Translations under genes and position numbers: made by a program
Notes under the pieces: model-generated
Seen by the model: the letters and a program-made list of their open reading frames with translations, nothing else
What the model was told of the DNA's origin: nothing
Databases searched by the model: none
Shown: positions 9,001 through 15,608 of the stretch, piece by piece
How positions within the stretch are numbered: position 1 is the stretch's first letter
Layout: the number at the start of each line of letters is the position of its first letter
Assembly: GCA_963828825.1 (NCBI GenBank)
Contig: CAWHGF010000002.1
Location: 434,001 to 498,000, forward strand
Direction of reading: 5' to 3'
Source: Bog-473 sp963828825
GTDB lineage: Bacteria > Actinomycetota > Acidimicrobiia > Acidimicrobiales > RAAP-2
DNA length: 64,000 bases

Positions 9001-10533
9001 GAGGACGAGCTTTCCGAGATCGGCCAGCGCATCGGAGCCCTCGAGTCTGATCTCCGGGAGGCCGCCACCGCGCTGGTGGCGACCCCTCAAGCCTCCAACG
9101 AAAGTGCGAGAAGCGCCGCGGAACGTGATGCCCGCAGGGTTCGCGACCACCGCTCCTCGGTGCACAGCGACGTCAAGAGCCAACTCCTCTTGGCAGGTCG
9201 GGAGCGCAAGGCCCTCAGCGAGCCCGACCGCGTCGTCGAGCTCGGGACGCTCCCTGAAAGCGCCGAGGAACTGGCCGCTCTGGCGGGGGCTGCCGCCCGT
9301 GCCGCCGACGTGGCTCGCCAGGAGCGCAACGGTGCGGAGGAGGCATTGCGGCGGGCGCGCGCAGACCTTCAGCAATTGAGCCAGGACCTCGACGCGCTCG
9401 AATCGAGGCGCAGGACGCTCTCGGCGCTCTTGAACCAACGCGACCTGAGGCCGGCCGACCCGTTCACGGGAGACGCTGCAGCAGCCGTCGACGCCGCAGT
9501 CGCTCGCTTGGGGGAGACCTCAAAGCGCCTCTCGGGCGCTCAGGATGCGCAACGCGAGGCCGGTCGATCCCTGACCTCGTTCGCCCGCGAGCAACGCTGG
9601 GCTGAACTGAATGGGGAGCTGGCGGCCAGGCTTTTCGGCGACGACCCTGATGTCCTCGCGGCCGAAGCCGAAGCGCTCTGCACGCAGGTCCGCCTCAAGA
9701 TGGACCGCCTCCGTGACGACATCAAGCACCTCGATGTCTACCGCGGTCTGCTCCTCGAATCGCTCGGCGAGGCAGTCTCGACAGCGAATGCGAGCTTGCG
9801 TCGGGCCAGCAGGCAAAGCCTGATGCCAGACGGGCTCGGAGCTTGGTCGAACCACCCATTCTTGAAACTCTCCGTTTCGTTGCCGGCCGATGCTACTGAG
9901 TTGCGTGCACGGCTGCGGCGCTTCACCAACGACCTGGTCGAACGGGTGTCTGGGGGATCTCTGCCCCAAGGGGCGGACTTGGTGTGCAAGGCCCTCCTCG
10001 CATGCTCCGAACGCGAGGTCAACGTCGAGGTGCTCAAACCCAACAAGGCCCAGCGCCTCGTCTACGTTCCAATCTCGGAGCTTGCCCCGCTCTCAGGGGG
10101 CATGCGCGCCACCGCCGCTATCGCTCTGTTCTGCACCTTGGCGAAGGTCCGCGCCACCAACCAAGGGGCGCACAGCGGCGTGGGTACGCTGATCCTGGAC
10201 AACCCCCTGGGAGAGGCGAGCTCGACGTATCTCGTCGCGCTGCAACGCCTGATGGCGGAGAAGAACGGCATCCAGCTGCTCTACACGAGTGCGGTGAACG
10301 ACTACGACGCCATCCGCCTCTTCCCGGTGGTCAACCGCCTCAACAACGAGACAGGACGGCGATCCCAGCTGGCCTACGTCGTAGCCGACCCGACCTTCCT
10401 CAAGCAGCTCGCTGGAGGAGACGGCGATTCCTCGCTGGTCGTAGGGTCGCGGCTGTTGCGACGCAAGCCAATCCAGCTGACCTTCGACGTTCTCGCTGCC
10501 ACGGCGGCCCAACTGCCGGGGGATGAGCTGTGA
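6067..10533 (+). CDS. JetC-like SMC/MukB-type ATPase
   Basis: A 1488-aa ATPase with split heads and long coiled coils. Walker A is 'LENGGGKT' (Lys53, Thr54). Coiled coil runs from ~285 to ~640, a globular hinge-like domain containing 'PGWRYL' covers ~640-770, and coiled coil returns to ~1250. The C-terminal head has signature 'LSGGMRA' (Ser1343) and Walker B 'LILDNP' (Asp1378). The order matches SMC, MukB and JetC. Asn follows the Walker B Asp where SMC proteins have the catalytic Glu; a Glu occurs four residues further in 'LGEAS'. JetC in Wadjet extrudes small circular DNA loops using ATP. The reading frame is intact and overlaps genes on both sides. Confidence 0.85.
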   Translation: MYRLARIRCTGIGPADARFDQPSPELAPFEVSCLDASDEPSDTLLWLENGGGKTVFLALLFHVLRPDRAPLIGGDGDGVPGKQRRRGAIDEYLLSGDVGHVLCEWMADDSDVRLITGLVAEKRGSGVVRSWYMLVVRDQAFSIDQMVFSNEGRRLRPGPFLESLQEIARASATGRRRHIDYFGATTQKQWLALLADHDLDPTLFEYQALMNRAEGRAASLFRFRDSDEFIEFFLKLTMNPDSVDKLSETLSRVAEKVADLPRKELDLGYCTGAAQRLDELASAYRDHNAAAGDAADAHADAERLDDALAAGIEDLDGRCSDAEGDVGIAEELQREADRNRRDADTRAAALAIAAADAKIAVLKTEEHEAAQIARSADLVARAWAIVPELGRRDRLRGEQNELKVELDDQSAPLRDRRNTLLFALRDRLSADLASERETYELATHRAEELEGEEEDARKRQMAALDSRTQAASKAELLEARAAEGTEALDDARARGMLGAAETPSEALRRAKYSAAEAESALEGARELRRNLVLRVREAGDAANEAKEAAREATGAAQRARDIVSVAVDERSALAETALAVELGGEGVDLELVGAELVSRASTKAQEHRAAAVRTAAESDDDERAAASLEAHRLLPARREVETLCAALAGGGIRSAVPGWRYLAEAVHSALHDEVIAAHPALLDGIVVADSDFTAAQDLLAGAGPAAAIVLSAGSLLASAEAPGSRVGESEETPAPERAWVVPPDPALFDPAGADAALESRRAKLAGSAQRIAAEDAAEQSARAFVEALDAHLEHWPPGALETARAVAEAAGSAATFALDRAAQAQSEHAKLVVEAENAESGVNAAQDAKTKSGQLATVLENLEWQIRQAAQAGREAEQLRARETEAQLETDAADLERIRAQDAAAEQRQLAQRAEQATAGLTQSLADLPDPGEASVAGVDGVMAAESLTELRSRFAEADRLLTSAISESQVAQRLAHVEDELSEIGQRIGALESDLREAATALVATPQASNESARSAAERDARRVRDHRSSVHSDVKSQLLLAGRERKALSEPDRVVELGTLPESAEELAALAGAAARAADVARQERNGAEEALRRARADLQQLSQDLDALESRRRTLSALLNQRDLRPADPFTGDAAAAVDAAVARLGETSKRLSGAQDAQREAGRSLTSFAREQRWAELNGELAARLFGDDPDVLAAEAEALCTQVRLKMDRLRDDIKHLDVYRGLLLESLGEAVSTANASLRRASRQSLMPDGLGAWSNHPFLKLSVSLPADATELRARLRRFTNDLVERVSGGSLPQGADLVCKALLACSEREVNVEVLKPNKAQRLVYVPISELAPLSGGMRATAAIALFCTLAKVRATNQGAHSGVGTLILDNPLGEASSTYLVALQRLMAEKNGIQLLYTSAVNDYDAIRLFPVVNRLNNETGRRSQLAYVVADPTFLKQLAGGDGDSSLVVGSRLLRRKPIQLTFDVLAATAAQLPGDEL

Positions 10534-11579
10534 CGATCTCGGCCACTGGGCCGACGCTGCGACCTTTGGCTGAGCGGCTCGGAGAAGAGCTCATCGCGGC
10601 GGCGGGCCGGCGCAAACGCATCTTGGCAACCGAGTGCGACGCCGCTCTGCTCGAAGTTGAACCAAGTCTCGAATGGCATCCGGGTCGCCGAGGCCAGCTC
10701 GCGGCAACCCTCGAAGAACTTCAAGATGCTGGGGCACTGCGCTTCTCGGTCAAGCGCGATCGAACGGCTCGTCCCGAGCTTCCTGCGTTCGTTACGCTCG
10801 CAGACGACGCGTCGCCGACGCTGGTAGTTGAGGATCGGTACATCGTCTGGCGTCCCGAACTCGCCTGGGCACACGAGCTCGCTCTGAGCTCGGGTGAACT
10901 CGATGCCCTCGGTGCAGTGCAGGCCTTCGTGCGCGACCGCGCCAGTGCACCGGTCGTACCACACCGAGAGCGCTCCTTGGAGCTCTTCGGGGACGAGAAG
11001 CGCCTCGACCGCCTGATCCGGGGTCGACTCTTCGAACCCGGCCGCCTGAGCTTGGAGCTTCTGGCCTGTCACTGGACGCCTCCGCCCATTCCGTTCGCCC
11101 CCCTACCGGGAGGTTCGGGGTTCGGTGCTCGTGTAGTTCTGGTCTCGGAGAATGCTGCCGGGTATCACTCGCTCCTGGCCACGGCCAGAGCACCGATCAC
11201 CCACGTGGCCTATGGCGGCGGCGGCCAATTCGCACTCAGCGTGGCCGGGCTGGCGGATCTCGCACCGTCGCGGGTGCTCTACTTCGGCGACCTCGACGCC
11301 GAGGGCCTGGCCATCCCTCAGCGGGCGGTAGCTGCGGCCGAACAAGCCGGCTTGCCGGCGCCCGAGCCAGCAATCCAACTCTGGTCCGCACTCTGCGACC
11401 TGGCAGACCGCTACGGGCAGAGCGCTCGTCCAGTGCCGGATGACGTTGCCGTCGAACTGTGCTCGTGGATAAGCGATGGCGCGCTCATGAGGCGGATGGC
11501 CCGGGTGCTGATCTCTGGCCGGCGGGTGGCACAAGAAGCCATTGGCCTCGAGTACCTCCGCGGCCACCCACTCGACTGA
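10530..11579 (+). CDS. JetD-like Toprim nuclease subunit
   Basis: A 349-aa protein whose C-terminal half has a Toprim pattern: 'VLVSENAAGYHSLL' with Glu207, then 'YFGDLDAEG' with Asp254 and Asp256, as in DUF2220/DUF2399 proteins. In Wadjet, JetD is the endonuclease that cleaves circular plasmid DNA after loop extrusion. The N-terminal ~180 residues would correspond to the arm and cap that contact DNA and the ATPase. It starts at GTG 10530, overlapping the jetC-like stop. All expected acidic residues are present, so an active nuclease is likely. The gene ends 140 bp before the right att repeat. Confidence 0.8.
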   Translation: MTISATGPTLRPLAERLGEELIAAAGRRKRILATECDAALLEVEPSLEWHPGRRGQLAATLEELQDAGALRFSVKRDRTARPELPAFVTLADDASPTLVVEDRYIVWRPELAWAHELALSSGELDALGAVQAFVRDRASAPVVPHRERSLELFGDEKRLDRLIRGRLFEPGRLSLELLACHWTPPPIPFAPLPGGSGFGARVVLVSENAAGYHSLLATARAPITHVAYGGGGQFALSVAGLADLAPSRVLYFGDLDAEGLAIPQRAVAAAEQAGLPAPEPAIQLWSALCDLADRYGQSARPVPDDVAVELCSWISDGALMRRMARVLISGRRVAQEAIGLEYLRGHPLD

Positions 11580-11719
11580 GCCTTTTCAAGAGGCGGTTGC
11601 CACTGTTTGTAGACCTTGGCACCGGATCAGCCGGGCCGATCGGGTTCCGAAGACTGCATGAATCCAGATCCGGGACCGACTACGGGACGCGCCTGACCTG
11701 GTGGGCGCTGCGGTCTGAG

Positions 11720-11762
11720 GTGGGCGCTGCGGGACTCGAACCCACGACCTCAGCCGTGTGAA
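11720..11762 (-). repeat. right att-like repeat inside tRNA-Val
   Basis: Identical to 1450-1492. It starts one base outside the tRNA 3' end and ends in the anticodon loop, the usual crossover segment for tyrosine integrases targeting tRNA genes. A 13-bp partial duplicate of its outer end (GTGGGCGCTGCGG) lies 19 bp away at 11701-11713. Confidence 0.88.
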
Positions 11763-11794
11763 GGCTGCGCTCTAACCAGCTGAGCTAAGCGCCC
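11721..11794 (-). tRNA. tRNA-Val (anticodon CAC)
   Basis: A 74-nt cloverleaf. The acceptor stem GGGCGCT/AGCGCCC pairs over 7 bp, the D stem is GCTC/GAGC, the anticodon stem CAGCC/GGCTG with loop TTCACAC gives anticodon CAC (codon GTG), and the T stem is GTGGG/CCCGC with loop TTCGAGT. The discriminator is A, and the 3' CCA is not encoded. It is the integration target of the island to its left; the gene stays intact because the island supplies the 3' half. Confidence 0.95.
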
Positions 11795-11897
11795 TGGCGG
11801 ATTTGCCGGACCATAACCGTAGCCTGCGTGAACGCGCCCACCTGCGGCGGTGGGGTGATTTGGGGAGCCCCATTGGCGCCGGTACCCTGAGGTTGTC

Positions 11898-12581
11898 ATG
11901 TCCCCCACCGCTGGAAACGGCAGCAGCAAGCCTCAGACCTGGAGTGCCCGCCTCATGGGTGCCTTCACCGGACCCGGCCCCTCGGGGGGCTCTGAGGTGA
12001 AGACCGATCCGGCCGAGATCCTCCCGGCCGGGGAGCGCAAGGCGGCCATGTCCAACCTGGACCCGAAGGAAGCCAAGTGGGCTCTCGGTGCCTTCGTGCT
12101 GGCGACCGTTGCCGGCATCGCCATACCGGCCTATTTCGTCGCCGAGAACAAGGTCACCAAGGCCGGGAAGAACTCCATCGCCGTCGCACCAGACGCCAAA
12201 CTGCTCGGTGGCGCCATCCTGATCCTCTGCGCCATCGGATTCCTGGCCCTGTGGAAGCGGAAGCGCACGCTGGTGGCCTTCGACCTCTTCCTCGTCGGCT
12301 TCGCGTTCACGATCTTCGTCGGGCTCATCGGGTTCGCCTTCATCCTCCTCGGCGGTTGGCTCATGCTGCGGGCATGGCGCATCAACAAGTACGGCACCAC
12401 CAATTCCAAGGCGATCGCCCGGGAAGCGGCGGCGCGGCCGCGCGGCCGGCAGCGTAAGGAAGCCGCCCGGTCAACGTCCAAAACGGCTGCCAGTCCTGCT
12501 GAGCGAAAGCCACCGACCGCGAGCAAGCGCTACACGCCGAAGGCTCCGCCTCGCAAAAAGGTCCCCAAAGCCACCGAGTAA
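11898..12581 (+). CDS. membrane protein of unknown function
   Basis: 227 aa. A soluble N terminus of about 60 residues is followed by hydrophobic segments at ~62-84 ('LGAFVLATVAGIAIPAYF'), ~100-117 and ~128-155, then a very basic C-terminal tail rich in Lys, Arg, Ser, Thr and Pro, probably cytoplasmic. The start is ATG 11898 with a weak GAGG upstream; ATG 11955 or 12048 are alternatives. This is the first chromosomal gene right of the tRNA and is convergent with the TetR gene. I do not recognise a named family. Confidence 0.7.
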   Translation: MSPTAGNGSSKPQTWSARLMGAFTGPGPSGGSEVKTDPAEILPAGERKAAMSNLDPKEAKWALGAFVLATVAGIAIPAYFVAENKVTKAGKNSIAVAPDAKLLGGAILILCAIGFLALWKRKRTLVAFDLFLVGFAFTIFVGLIGFAFILLGGWLMLRAWRINKYGTTNSKAIAREAAARPRGRQRKEAARSTSKTAASPAERKPPTASKRYTPKAPPRKKVPKATE

Positions 12582-12604
12582 GCGCAACCAGCCGGAGCCC
12601 GATG

Positions 12605-12628
12605 GAGCCAGGGTCAGTTCGCTGGCTC
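12605..12628. terminator. possible bidirectional hairpin between convergent genes
   Basis: A 7-bp stem GAGCCAG/CTGGCTC around a 10-nt loop lies between the membrane-protein stop and the TetR gene, overlapping the TetR stop. There is no U-tract. Confidence 0.3.
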
Positions 12629-13216
12629 AATAAGGAGCGCCGAGCGCAATAGCCGCAGCGCGTCGGTCCGACGTCGCACCAGCGAGCGGGCCGTCGGCTC
12701 CTCCCCCAGCGCGCGCAACACCTCCACCTCGGTCACCATGCCGATCACCGTGGAGTAGATGGCCAGCAACAGCAGCCGTGGATCGTGGCGACGCATCGCA
12801 CCAGCGTCCATCTCCGCCTCCAGGAACGAGGAGGCTCGCTGCACCAGGGGGTCAAGAGCGAGCGTCATCTGGGTCGCCGCCGGTGGGCCCAGCCTCCCCA
12901 CTTCGCGCAGGAACCCGAGCAGCTCCGGCTGGCGTGCGGCCAAGCGGAACACGGAGCGCACGACTGCCTCAACCCGCTCCCAGCCCTCCCCCGCTCCCCG
13001 GAGCGCAGTCTCGAGCGCGGCCGAGAGGTCGTCCGCGCTGCGGGCGATCACTGCTTCCAAGAGCGCGTCCTTCGACGGGAACCAGTACAGGATGGACTGC
13101 TTCGTGAGCTCGAGCCCCTTGCCGACGGCATCGAGCGACGTCGCTTCGTATCCCCGGCTGGCGAACGAGGCCAGCGCGGCATCCAGAATGCGATCCTTGG
13201 TCGACGAGCTGGTCAC
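12614..13216 (-). CDS. TetR-family transcriptional regulator
   Basis: 200 aa. The N-terminal helix-turn-helix is clear ('ILDAALASFASRGYEATSLD', then 'LYWFPSKDALLEAV'), and the C-terminal ligand domain is helical. It is divergent from the reductase-HAD operon, with only 46 bp between start codons, so it probably controls that operon and itself, likely responding to a hydrophobic or acyl ligand. The start is GTG 13216; there is no obvious ribosome-binding site, so the mRNA may be leaderless. Confidence 0.88.
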   Translation of the reverse strand: MTSSSTKDRILDAALASFASRGYEATSLDAVGKGLELTKQSILYWFPSKDALLEAVIARSADDLSAALETALRGAGEGWERVEAVVRSVFRLAARQPELLGFLREVGRLGPPAATQMTLALDPLVQRASSFLEAEMDAGAMRRHDPRLLLLAIYSTVIGMVTEVEVLRALGEEPTARSLVRRRTDALRLLRSALLIEPAN

Positions 13217-13217
13217 T

Positions 13218-13256
13218 TACCAAATGGTAGACAGAATCGGCGAGCGGTGGTAGACA
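13218..13256. promoter_or_regulatory. candidate TetR operator in divergent promoter
   Basis: The perfect 12-bp palindrome TACCAAATGGTA (13218-13229) sits directly before the TetR start, and the 9-bp direct repeat TGGTAGACA occurs at 13225-13233 and 13248-13256. All of it lies in the 46-bp space between divergent genes. This would let one bound dimer block both leaders. Confidence 0.5.
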
Positions 13257-13262
13257 TTTCCG

Positions 13263-15608
13263 ATGCCCATTGAGCGGGATCTCCGTGGGAAGCGCTTCTT
13301 CATCACGGGCGCCACCGGCTTCCTCGGCACCGCCCTGGTCGAGCGCATCGTCCGCTGCGTGCCCGCGGCGGAGGTGACCGTGCTCGTCCGGCCCGGACGC
13401 CGCGCTGACGCCGCTGCCCGACTCGCCCGCGAGGTGATCAAGAACGACTGCTTCGACCGTCTCCGCTCCGAGCTGGGCGACGGCTTCAACGAGGAGGTGG
13501 CGCGTCGGGTCCACGCCGTCCCCGGCGACGTCGGCCGCGACGGACTGGGGCTCGACGAGGAAGGGCGCCGTGCACTGGCGGCGGCCGACGTGGTCATCCA
13601 CTCCGCCGCCACCGTCTCCTTCGACGCCCCCTTGACCCAGGCCATCGAGATCAACCTTCTTGGTCCGTCCCGCGTGGCGGCCGCGATCGTTGAGACCGGG
13701 TCGTCCGCCCACCTCATCGCCGTCTCGACCGCGTACGTCGCGAGTACCCATCAGGGCGAGGCCAAGGAGGAGCTGCTGGGCGAGAACCGCTTCACGCTCG
13801 ATGTCCCGTGGGAGGCCGAGGTCAGCTCGGCGCGACGGCTGCGCGACGACCTGGAGGCCGAGTCCCGCAAGCCCGAGAGGCTGCGCGCCTTTACCAAGCA
13901 GGCCAGGGCGGAGATCGGCGCCGCGGGCGATCACCTCATTGCGTCGAAAGCGGAGAAACTGCGCGAGGAGTGGGTGAGCGGCGAGCTCGTGACGGCGGGC
14001 ACGGCACGCGCGCTCTCGCTCGGGTGGCCGGACGCCTATCCCTTCACGAAGGCACTCGGCGAGCGGGCCCTCGTGGAGCAGTGGGAGGGCCGGGTGCCCA
14101 TCACCGTGGTACGGCCTTCGATCATCGAGTCGGCGTTGGCCGAGCCCCGGCCCGGGTGGATCCGCGGTTTCCGGATGGCGGAGCCCATCATCGTGTCCTA
14201 TGCCCGCGGGCTCCTGCGCGAGTTCCCGGGCGTACCCGAGGGCATCGTCGACGTGATCCCCGTGGACCTCGTGGTGGCCGCCATCCTCGCCGTGGCGGCG
14301 CGGGGACCGGAGCCAGGCCGGCCGAAGGTGTACCACGTCGCGTCCGGGGTGCGGAACCCGTTGCGCTACGGGCATCTCGTCGAGCTGTCGGAGGACTTCT
14401 TCAGCCGCAACCCCCTCTATGACGACCGCGGCCAACCCATCAACGTGCCCGAGTGGTCCTTCCCCGGCAGGGGGCGGGTCCAGCGGCAGCTCAAACGCGC
14501 CGATGCGGCCATGACCTTCGTGGAAAAGGTGATCACTGCCTTGCCGATCCGCGGCAAGCAGGCGCAGCTGGCCGCCCGGATGGAGGACCGGCACGCGCTG
14601 GCCAAGCGTGCCCTGGGCTACGTCGAGCTCTACGGCGCCTACACCGAGACCGACGCGCGCTACCGGGTGGACAACCTGATTGCGCTGTGGGAGGCCGGTG
14701 ACGGCGACGACCATGCCCGGTTCGAATTCGATCCGGCCGCCATCGATTGGGACCACTACGTGCACGAGATCCACCTTCCTTCGGTGATCGAGCACACTCG
14801 CGTCCGCACCAAGCCCGGCCGCTCGGTGGTGGACAAGCGGCCCGAGAGGCAGCGGCGGGCCATCCTCTCCCCCGACCGGCATCTCGCCGTGTTCGACCTC
14901 GAGCACACCCTGATGTCCTCCAACGTCGTCGACACCTACGCCTGGCTCGCCAGCCGCCACCTGTCGCCGGCACGCCGAGCGCGCTTCGTGGCGGATCTCG
15001 TGCGGCAGGCGCCCGCGCTCCTGGCGCTCGACCGACGCGACCGCGGTGACTTCCTGCGCTCGTTCTACCGCCGCTTCGAGAATGCGCCCGTCGATCGATT
15101 GCGCGAGGACTCGTGGGAGCTCTTCCACCGCCAGCTCCTCACCCGGTCATTCCCCGACGGCTTCGCTCGGGTGCGCGCGCACCGGGCCGCCGGTCACCGG
15201 ACGCTGCTCATCACGGGGGCGCTGGACTTCATCATCGAGCCCATTCGCCCGCTGTTCGACGACATCGTCTGCGCAGAAATGGAGTCGCGCGACGGAAGGC
15301 TGACCGGGCACCTGACCACGCTGCCGCCCATCGGCGAGGCCCGGGCACTGGTGCTGGCCGACTACGCAGGCCTGCACGGGCTCTCGCTGGAGGAGTCCGT
15401 GGCCTACGCCGACTCGGCCAGTGACCTCGCCATGCTCGAAGCCGTCGGCTTCCCGGTGGCCGTGAACCCCGAGTCCCGCCTCTCGGCCATCGCCCGGCGG
15501 CGGGGCTGGCACGTGGAGCACTGGGCCAAGGCCGAAGGCGGGTCACACCGCGCACTGCCCCTGGGGCCCTTGGACGTGAAGCAGCCCAGGGCGGTGATGG
15601 GCCGATGA
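13263..15608 (+). CDS. fatty acyl-CoA reductase-like SDR fused to HAD-IB phosphatase-like domain
   Basis: A 781-aa fusion. Residues ~5-500 form a male-sterility/NAD-binding_4 type reductase: 'GATGFLG' binds NAD(P), and 'YPFTKALGE' supplies the Tyr-Lys pair. Such domains reduce acyl thioesters to aldehydes or alcohols, or oxidise related substrates. Residues ~540-750 form a HAD-IB domain with motif I 'FDLEHTL', motif II 'LLITGA' and motif IV 'YADSASD'. Motif I has Glu where phosphatases have the second Asp, so hydrolase activity is uncertain. It is the first gene of a four-gene operon with overlaps (ATGA with the next gene). No ribosome-binding site is seen before ATG 13263, consistent with a leaderless transcript. 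Confidence 0.85.
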   Translation: MPIERDLRGKRFFITGATGFLGTALVERIVRCVPAAEVTVLVRPGRRADAAARLAREVIKNDCFDRLRSELGDGFNEEVARRVHAVPGDVGRDGLGLDEEGRRALAAADVVIHSAATVSFDAPLTQAIEINLLGPSRVAAAIVETGSSAHLIAVSTAYVASTHQGEAKEELLGENRFTLDVPWEAEVSSARRLRDDLEAESRKPERLRAFTKQARAEIGAAGDHLIASKAEKLREEWVSGELVTAGTARALSLGWPDAYPFTKALGERALVEQWEGRVPITVVRPSIIESALAEPRPGWIRGFRMAEPIIVSYARGLLREFPGVPEGIVDVIPVDLVVAAILAVAARGPEPGRPKVYHVASGVRNPLRYGHLVELSEDFFSRNPLYDDRGQPINVPEWSFPGRGRVQRQLKRADAAMTFVEKVITALPIRGKQAQLAARMEDRHALAKRALGYVELYGAYTETDARYRVDNLIALWEAGDGDDHARFEFDPAAIDWDHYVHEIHLPSVIEHTRVRTKPGRSVVDKRPERQRRAILSPDRHLAVFDLEHTLMSSNVVDTYAWLASRHLSPARRARFVADLVRQAPALLALDRRDRGDFLRSFYRRFENAPVDRLREDSWELFHRQLLTRSFPDGFARVRAHRAAGHRTLLITGALDFIIEPIRPLFDDIVCAEMESRDGRLTGHLTTLPPIGEARALVLADYAGLHGLSLEESVAYADSASDLAMLEAVGFPVAVNPESRLSAIARRRGWHVEHWAKAEGGSHRALPLGPLDVKQPRAVMGR

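Larger units (their letters stand above)
1450..11762. mobile_element. tRNA-Val-anchored genomic island carrying two defence modules
   Basis: Bounded by 43-bp direct repeats of the tRNA-Val 3' half. Cargo: AbiEi/AbiEii on the minus strand and a four-gene Wadjet-like operon on the plus strand. No integrase, excisionase or replication gene lies inside; the nearest integrase (218-1318) is immediately outside the left repeat. This suggests a second insertion at a tRNA already occupied by an integrase-bearing element, mobilised in trans. The AbiE part is visibly richer in A/T than the genes right of the tRNA, which fits transfer. The alternative is that the left repeat is an internal att copy of one larger island. 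Confidence 0.7.

Noticed and set aside
12969..15128. Long minus-strand open frame (719 aa) opposite the reductase-HAD gene
   Set aside because: Antisense shadow in high-GC DNA: no family features, low-complexity His/Gly/Arg composition, no ribosome-binding site, and a fully recognisable protein on the other strand.
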